DNA of 64,000 bases from Nocardia acididurans (GTDB taxonomy: Bacteria > Actinomycetota > Actinomycetes > Mycobacteriales > Mycobacteriaceae). Position numbers and translations under genes: made by a program. The notes under the pieces are model-generated. The model searched no databases, was not told where the DNA came from, and was given only the letters and a program-made list of their open reading frames with translations. The stretch lies in contig NZ_JAERRJ010000003.1 of the NCBI RefSeq assembly GCF_016741815.1, forward strand, positions 62,001-126,000, given 5' to 3'. Positions 60,227 through 64,000 of this stretch are shown here, in pieces (position 1 is the first letter of the stretch; each line of letters opens with the position of its first letter).

Positions 60227-63220
60227 ATGACACATGCCGACGAAGCGTGGAATCCGCCTACTACATGGTGGGCGAAGGGCGTTCCGTCCCGGCTCTGTGG
60301 TCCGCGTCCGGCCCTGGATGGGGATCACGCGGAGGCGGATCGAGCGCTGCTGCTCACGTCGGACCTCGAGAAGTTGCGAGATGCGTTGGTGGGGGCGCTG
60401 AGTCCGTCCGCCAGATTGTTCCGGCTGCGTCGCACCCTCGTCGCGCTACCCGAGGACGAGTATCGGACCGTCGTCGCACGGCTGGCTGAGCTTCGGACGT
60501 CGGTGGGTTCCTGGTACATCAGGCTGGCGAGTTCGGTGCTGGCGGATGCCGAGCAGCAGTGGGTGGACGAGGACGTCCGCACCGAAGAATCGGTGGCCTA
60601 CCAATATCCGTTGCTCGCGGCATCACTCACCACGCGCGAGCAGTTGGAGATCTTCAGCGCCCGATCGGCGTTCCCCCGAACCGGCGAGCAGGGACTCATG
60701 CTCGCCTATACCGCGGCTGTCCGAATCGGGCCGGATATCGCCTTCACCATGCGTGACAAGCCGGACTGGGAGTGGGGCGGGGACGACGAGCCGGACCTGC
60801 GCAAGTACGCGGATATGCTGGCGCACTTCGCGACCGGCGAGGCGCTCGATGTGCTGTGGTTGCATTCCACCCGGCCGTTCGTCACCGCCGCATTTCTCGC
60901 TGCCGCCGACCGCTCACCGCGCGAGGCCATGCGGGTGCTCGCCACCGCCGAGGATGATTCGGCCAAGGCGAGACGGCTGCGGGACCGGCATGCACGCCTC
61001 CATCCTGACGTGGCACGGGAATTCGGTATCGCGCCCGAGCCGATGTCTACAGCCTTCCCGGATGATCTGCCCGCGGTGTTGCGGGAGCCACCGAAGAAGA
61101 CATCCGGGCGCGCCGATGCGTTGGTGCTCAGCGGATTTCACGAGCCGCAGCCGATGTCGCTGTCCTGGAAGGACGAGGAAAGAACGCAGTGGGCGAGCGC
61201 CTGCGCCGAGCAGTACCAGAGTTGGCAGGATCCCCAAACCGTCGCGGAGTGGCGGTCGGTTGCGGCCCGGACGCGTCCGAAGCGGCACGGCGGCAGCAAC
61301 GGATACGAGTTCAGCCACCTTCTCGCCCTGGCTCCCGAGGAAGTCGCTCTGGAGTACCTGGGTGATCTGAACGTGGACTCGGGATTCTCCTTCGATGCGC
61401 TTACCCGGCTTGTCGCCCGGTTGGGTTCTCCGGCAGTCGATCTCCTGTTCGCCGCCGCGCGGGTTCGCTACGACGAGTCACCGGCGCTGCTCATGCCGCT
61501 CACCGGGGCGGAACCCGCGAAGCTGATGGCCCGCTGGCTCACCGGGAAGACCTTCCAGGATGACGCGTGGTCATGGTTCGACCGGCATATCGATTCCGCC
61601 GCACCGGATCTCATCGCCTTCGCGTTGGCCAAGAAGGCCGCTGATCGCAAGATCGCGAGCGCGGCACTCCGTGCCCTGGCCGCGCGTCACGGCGCAGTGA
61701 TCCGAAGGGTCGCGGCCGAATTCGGCACGGAGGTGAAAGCGGCGGTCGACGCGCTGCTGGCGACTCCCGAATCCGCACAGGTCCCGATACCCACTCCCCC
61801 GCGGTGGTGCTCGGCGGCCGGGCTGCCGCCGGTCTTCCTCAGCGAAAACCGCACTGCCCTACCGGAATCAGCGGTCACCGCGGTGATCGTCCATCTGATG
61901 ATGTGTGGGGGCGACGCCGCCCACCCGGGGATCACGGCGCTGCGTGATATCGCCGACCCGGCGTCGCTGGCGGAGTTCGGCTGGGCGCTGTTCGAGGATT
62001 GGCAGCTGGCCGGATATCCGATCCGGGACCGGTGGGTGCTGCACGGCCTCGGATTGTTCGGGAACGACGACACCGCCGACCGATTGACGCCGCTGCTCTG
62101 CGAGTGGCCGTTCGAGTCGGCGTACGCACGGGCGGTGTACGGGCTCGAGGCGCTCACGGCGATCGGCACCGAACGGGCACTGCTCCACCTGCATCGGTTG
62201 TCGGAGAACAGCAAGATCGGCACCCTGAGCTACGACGCCGGGAAGAAGATCGACGAGATCGCCGCACGGTTGGATCTGACCACCGACGAGCTGGCGGATC
62301 GGCTGGTGCCCGCCTTGGAGTTCGACGATGACGGAGCGCGCACTTTCGATTACGGCACAAGGGGATTCATCGTCCGCCTGGATGATCAGCTCGGGCTGAC
62401 CGTCTTCGACGCCGAGCGCGGTACATCGGGCGCGTGGATAGCCTGTGCCCGCCGGAAGGGTATACCCGCGCCGGGAGTGAAAGATGACAGTGCGCTGGCT
62501 CCGGCTGCCCACGCTGTCTACCGCGCCCTGCGCAAGAATCTGAAATCCGAGACGGCGGAACAGATCCGACGTCTGGAGCACGCCATGGTGAGCGGCCGTC
62601 GCTGGACACCACCGGTGCACACCCGGCTGTTCATCGAGCATCCGCTGCTGAGCCGCCTCGCCCGTCGGCTGGTGTGGGCGACCTTCGATGCGAAAGAGCG
62701 TGTCACTCAGGCATTCCGGATCGCCGAGGACGGCAGTTACGCCGCTCTCGACGACAAGCCCGTCACCCTGCCCGCCGATGCCGCACTCGGCATCGCGCAC
62801 CCGGTACATCTCACCGGCTCGGTTCCGCAGTGGGCGGAGGTGTTCGCCGACTACGAAATCCTGCAACCCTTCGAACAGCTACACCGCCGCACCTTCGTTG
62901 CCGATGCACCGGAGAATGCAGCGGGCCTGCGTCCCTTCGTCGATCGCACGGTATCGGCCGGTTCGCTCCTGGGTCTGCTGCGCCGGGGCTGGAGCGACGA
63001 ACGGACGAGGGATGGTGTCGTATACCGATTCTCCCGTCATGTCGGCGGTGAGCCCTGGGTGGCGCTCGAGATCACTCCCGGCATACCGCTGGGCGTTCAC
63101 GCGTCATCGTGGGAGCGCCAGACGATCACCACCGCAGCGCTTCACGGTGCGAACAAGCTGTCGAATCTGCATCCGGTCGCTGCTGCCGAACTACTGCGTG
63201 ATCTCGAATCGCTGCGCTGA
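60227..63220 (+). CDS. Large DUF4132 (MolR-like) protein
   Basis: 997 residues. The last 200 residues match the DUF4132 domain pattern (RRWTPPVHTRLFIEHPLLSR, LVWATFDAKERVTQAFRIAE, GIAHPVHLTGSVPQWAEVFA). The long N-terminal part is helical and repeat-like, perhaps HEAT/ARM type (LMMCGGDAAHPGITALRDIA, VLHGLGLFGNDDTADRLTPL). Function unknown; DUF4132 proteins occur next to WGR, vWA or MoxR genes in putative conflict systems, but no such neighbour is visible here. ATG at 60227 after GGGGGAG. Confidence 0.85.
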   Translation: MTHADEAWNPPTTWWAKGVPSRLCGPRPALDGDHAEADRALLLTSDLEKLRDALVGALSPSARLFRLRRTLVALPEDEYRTVVARLAELRTSVGSWYIRLASSVLADAEQQWVDEDVRTEESVAYQYPLLAASLTTREQLEIFSARSAFPRTGEQGLMLAYTAAVRIGPDIAFTMRDKPDWEWGGDDEPDLRKYADMLAHFATGEALDVLWLHSTRPFVTAAFLAAADRSPREAMRVLATAEDDSAKARRLRDRHARLHPDVAREFGIAPEPMSTAFPDDLPAVLREPPKKTSGRADALVLSGFHEPQPMSLSWKDEERTQWASACAEQYQSWQDPQTVAEWRSVAARTRPKRHGGSNGYEFSHLLALAPEEVALEYLGDLNVDSGFSFDALTRLVARLGSPAVDLLFAAARVRYDESPALLMPLTGAEPAKLMARWLTGKTFQDDAWSWFDRHIDSAAPDLIAFALAKKAADRKIASAALRALAARHGAVIRRVAAEFGTEVKAAVDALLATPESAQVPIPTPPRWCSAAGLPPVFLSENRTALPESAVTAVIVHLMMCGGDAAHPGITALRDIADPASLAEFGWALFEDWQLAGYPIRDRWVLHGLGLFGNDDTADRLTPLLCEWPFESAYARAVYGLEALTAIGTERALLHLHRLSENSKIGTLSYDAGKKIDEIAARLDLTTDELADRLVPALEFDDDGARTFDYGTRGFIVRLDDQLGLTVFDAERGTSGAWIACARRKGIPAPGVKDDSALAPAAHAVYRALRKNLKSETAEQIRRLEHAMVSGRRWTPPVHTRLFIEHPLLSRLARRLVWATFDAKERVTQAFRIAEDGSYAALDDKPVTLPADAALGIAHPVHLTGSVPQWAEVFADYEILQPFEQLHRRTFVADAPENAAGLRPFVDRTVSAGSLLGLLRRGWSDERTRDGVVYRFSRHVGGEPWVALEITPGIPLGVHASSWERQTITTAALHGANKLSNLHPVAAAELLRDLESLR

Positions 63221-63221
63221 G

Positions 63222-64000
63222 TCAGGCGGATTCGGCGTGGTCGGGGGCTGGTTCGGGGGCGGCGGGGTAGAGGCGGTGCACGGTGAGGGCGGCGGCCAGG
63301 AGGCGGGAGTCGTGGGGGTCGCTGGGGTCGAGGCCGGTGAGGTCGGCTACGCGGCGGAGGCGGTAGCTGTGGGTGTTGGGGTGGACGTGCAGGATGGCGG
63401 CGGCGGCTTTGCGGTCGGAGCCGAGGCGGATGTGGGCGTCGAGGGCTTCGAAGAGGTGGGGGTGGCCGAGGATGGGGGCGATGCGTTCGGAGAGGCGGTC
63501 TCGGGCCGGGCCGGGGCGGGTGAGCTGGTATTCGAGGAGTAGGTCGTCGAGGCGGTAGACGCCGGAGGGGCGGCCGAGGAGGCGGGCAAGGTCGGCCAGG
63601 TCGGTGACGTGCCGGGCGGCGGCGGGGAGGTCGGCGCGGGCGACGGCGGAGTATTCGGCCAGGTGGACGTCGAGGCCGAACTGCTGGGCGAAGGTGGCGG
63701 CGAGGTCGTCGTAGGGTTCGCCGGATCCGGTGGGGAGCAACGCTATTCCGGTGCTGCCGTCGAAGGTGTGCAGTGGCGCGGTGCCGGTGCGGTCGGCGAG
63801 GGCGCGGTGGACCAGGCGCAGTCGGCGCCGGGCGGCCAGGGTGTCGGCGACGGGGACCAGGGGGCCGGTGCGGGCGTGGATGGCGAGGACGTCGTATTCG
63901 TCCTCCAGGGCCAGGTCGGCGCGGGCCGCGAGGTCGTCGGCGGGGGCGCCGCGGAGCAGGGCGGTACAGAGGGCGCGCCGCGATTCGCGTTCGACGGTGT
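63222..64000 (-). CDS. PucR-type transcriptional regulator (start outside window)
   Basis: The last 258 codons of a regulator with the PucR/CdaR C-terminal HTH: DAHIRLGSDRKAAAAILHVH then PNTHSYRLRRVADLTGLDP. Upstream in the same frame lies a CdaR/GGDEF-like part (EDEYDVLAIHARTGPLVPV, RLRLVHRALADRTG). The frame stays open to the window edge. The frame is set by the stop at 63222-63224. Overall layout is that of PucR regulators, which often sense metabolic ligands. It faces the DUF4132 gene tail to tail (one base apart). Confidence 0.88.
   Translation of the reverse strand, partial: TVERESRRALCTALLRGAPADDLAARADLALEDEYDVLAIHARTGPLVPVADTLAARRRLRLVHRALADRTGTAPLHTFDGSTGIALLPTGSGEPYDDLAATFAQQFGLDVHLAEYSAVARADLPAAARHVTDLADLARLLGRPSGVYRLDDLLLEYQLTRPGPARDRLSERIAPILGHPHLFEALDAHIRLGSDRKAAAAILHVHPNTHSYRLRRVADLTGLDPSDPHDSRLLAAALTVHRLYPAAPEPAPDHAESA

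Noticed and set aside
1..64000. CRISPR array or rRNA genes
   Set aside because: No regularly spaced repeats and no rRNA-like sequence were seen; the only RNA gene recognised is the tRNA-Val.

Overview
The window reads as a piece of a high-GC, mycolic-acid-producing actinobacterial chromosome, most likely Nocardia or a close relative. The main evidence is the right-hand block (ahpE, a DUF3052 gene, a lipoprotein gene, aceE, mabR, fabD, acpM, kasA, accD6), which keeps the gene order I recall for the mycobacterial FAS-II/mycolate locus. A DtxR-type iron box, a KstR-type sterol box, a cutinase and several lipases and acyl-CoA enzymes fit the same group. No taxon search was possible, so the genus is an inference.

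Layout. 0-5.7 kb: the end of cobD (cobalamin pathway), an ECF41 sigma factor with its own ECF41-type promoter, alanine dehydrogenase, and a metallo-beta-lactamase-fold gene divergent from a GlxA-type AraC regulator, then a gamma-class carbonic anhydrase. 5.8-10.4 kb: a 57-codon small gene, a TetR regulator, a SanA-like membrane protein, a 47-residue Cys-rich small protein, and a three-gene manganese/iron-type ABC importer with a DtxR-like box. 10.5-14.6 kb: an operon made of a double-length TetR protein (two complete TetR modules in one chain), an SDR and an acyl-CoA synthetase. 14.7-20.7 kb: acyl-CoA ligase, aldehyde dehydrogenase and GMC alcohol dehydrogenase, divergent from an AraC regulator. 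This is a full alcohol to acyl-CoA route that resembles peg-type operons. 20.7-31.2 kb: gnd, an epimerase, LysR, a RibD-C protein, a SnoaL/MarR divergon with two clear operators, a cutinase, PlsC, a PASTA kinase and a flavodoxin under an IdeR-type box. 31.2-36.3 kb: a four-gene oxidative operon (PF10118-like ferritin-fold hydrolase, ferredoxin reductase, Baeyer-Villiger-type monooxygenase, SDR) divergent from a TetR gene with a long inverted repeat between them. 36.3-43.4 kb: PhaC-like hydrolase, secreted lipase, TetR, beta-propeller lipoprotein, a thiolase/DUF35 pair under a KstR-like box, and a protein that looks like a catalytically dead, truncated EF-G G-domain.

43.4-49.6 kb is an accessory island. 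It has a MerR gene at its left edge, then broken helix-turn-helix and DUF2637 genes, a duplicated segment of about 290 bp, two unknown genes, a frameshifted hypothetical gene and a DUF6247/RelE-like gene pair. It ends at the 3' side of a tRNA-Val gene. This is what an old integrative element at a tRNA site would leave behind, although no integrase or second attachment site was found.

49.7-64 kb returns to core genes. AhpE carries an unusual second cysteine. The aceE to accD6 block supplies pyruvate dehydrogenase E1, the FAS-II regulator MabR, malonyl-CoA:ACP transacylase, ACP, ketoacyl-ACP synthase and carboxyltransferase. kasB is absent and its usual place holds a strong hairpin. A 997-residue DUF4132 protein and the end of a PucR-type regulator close the window.
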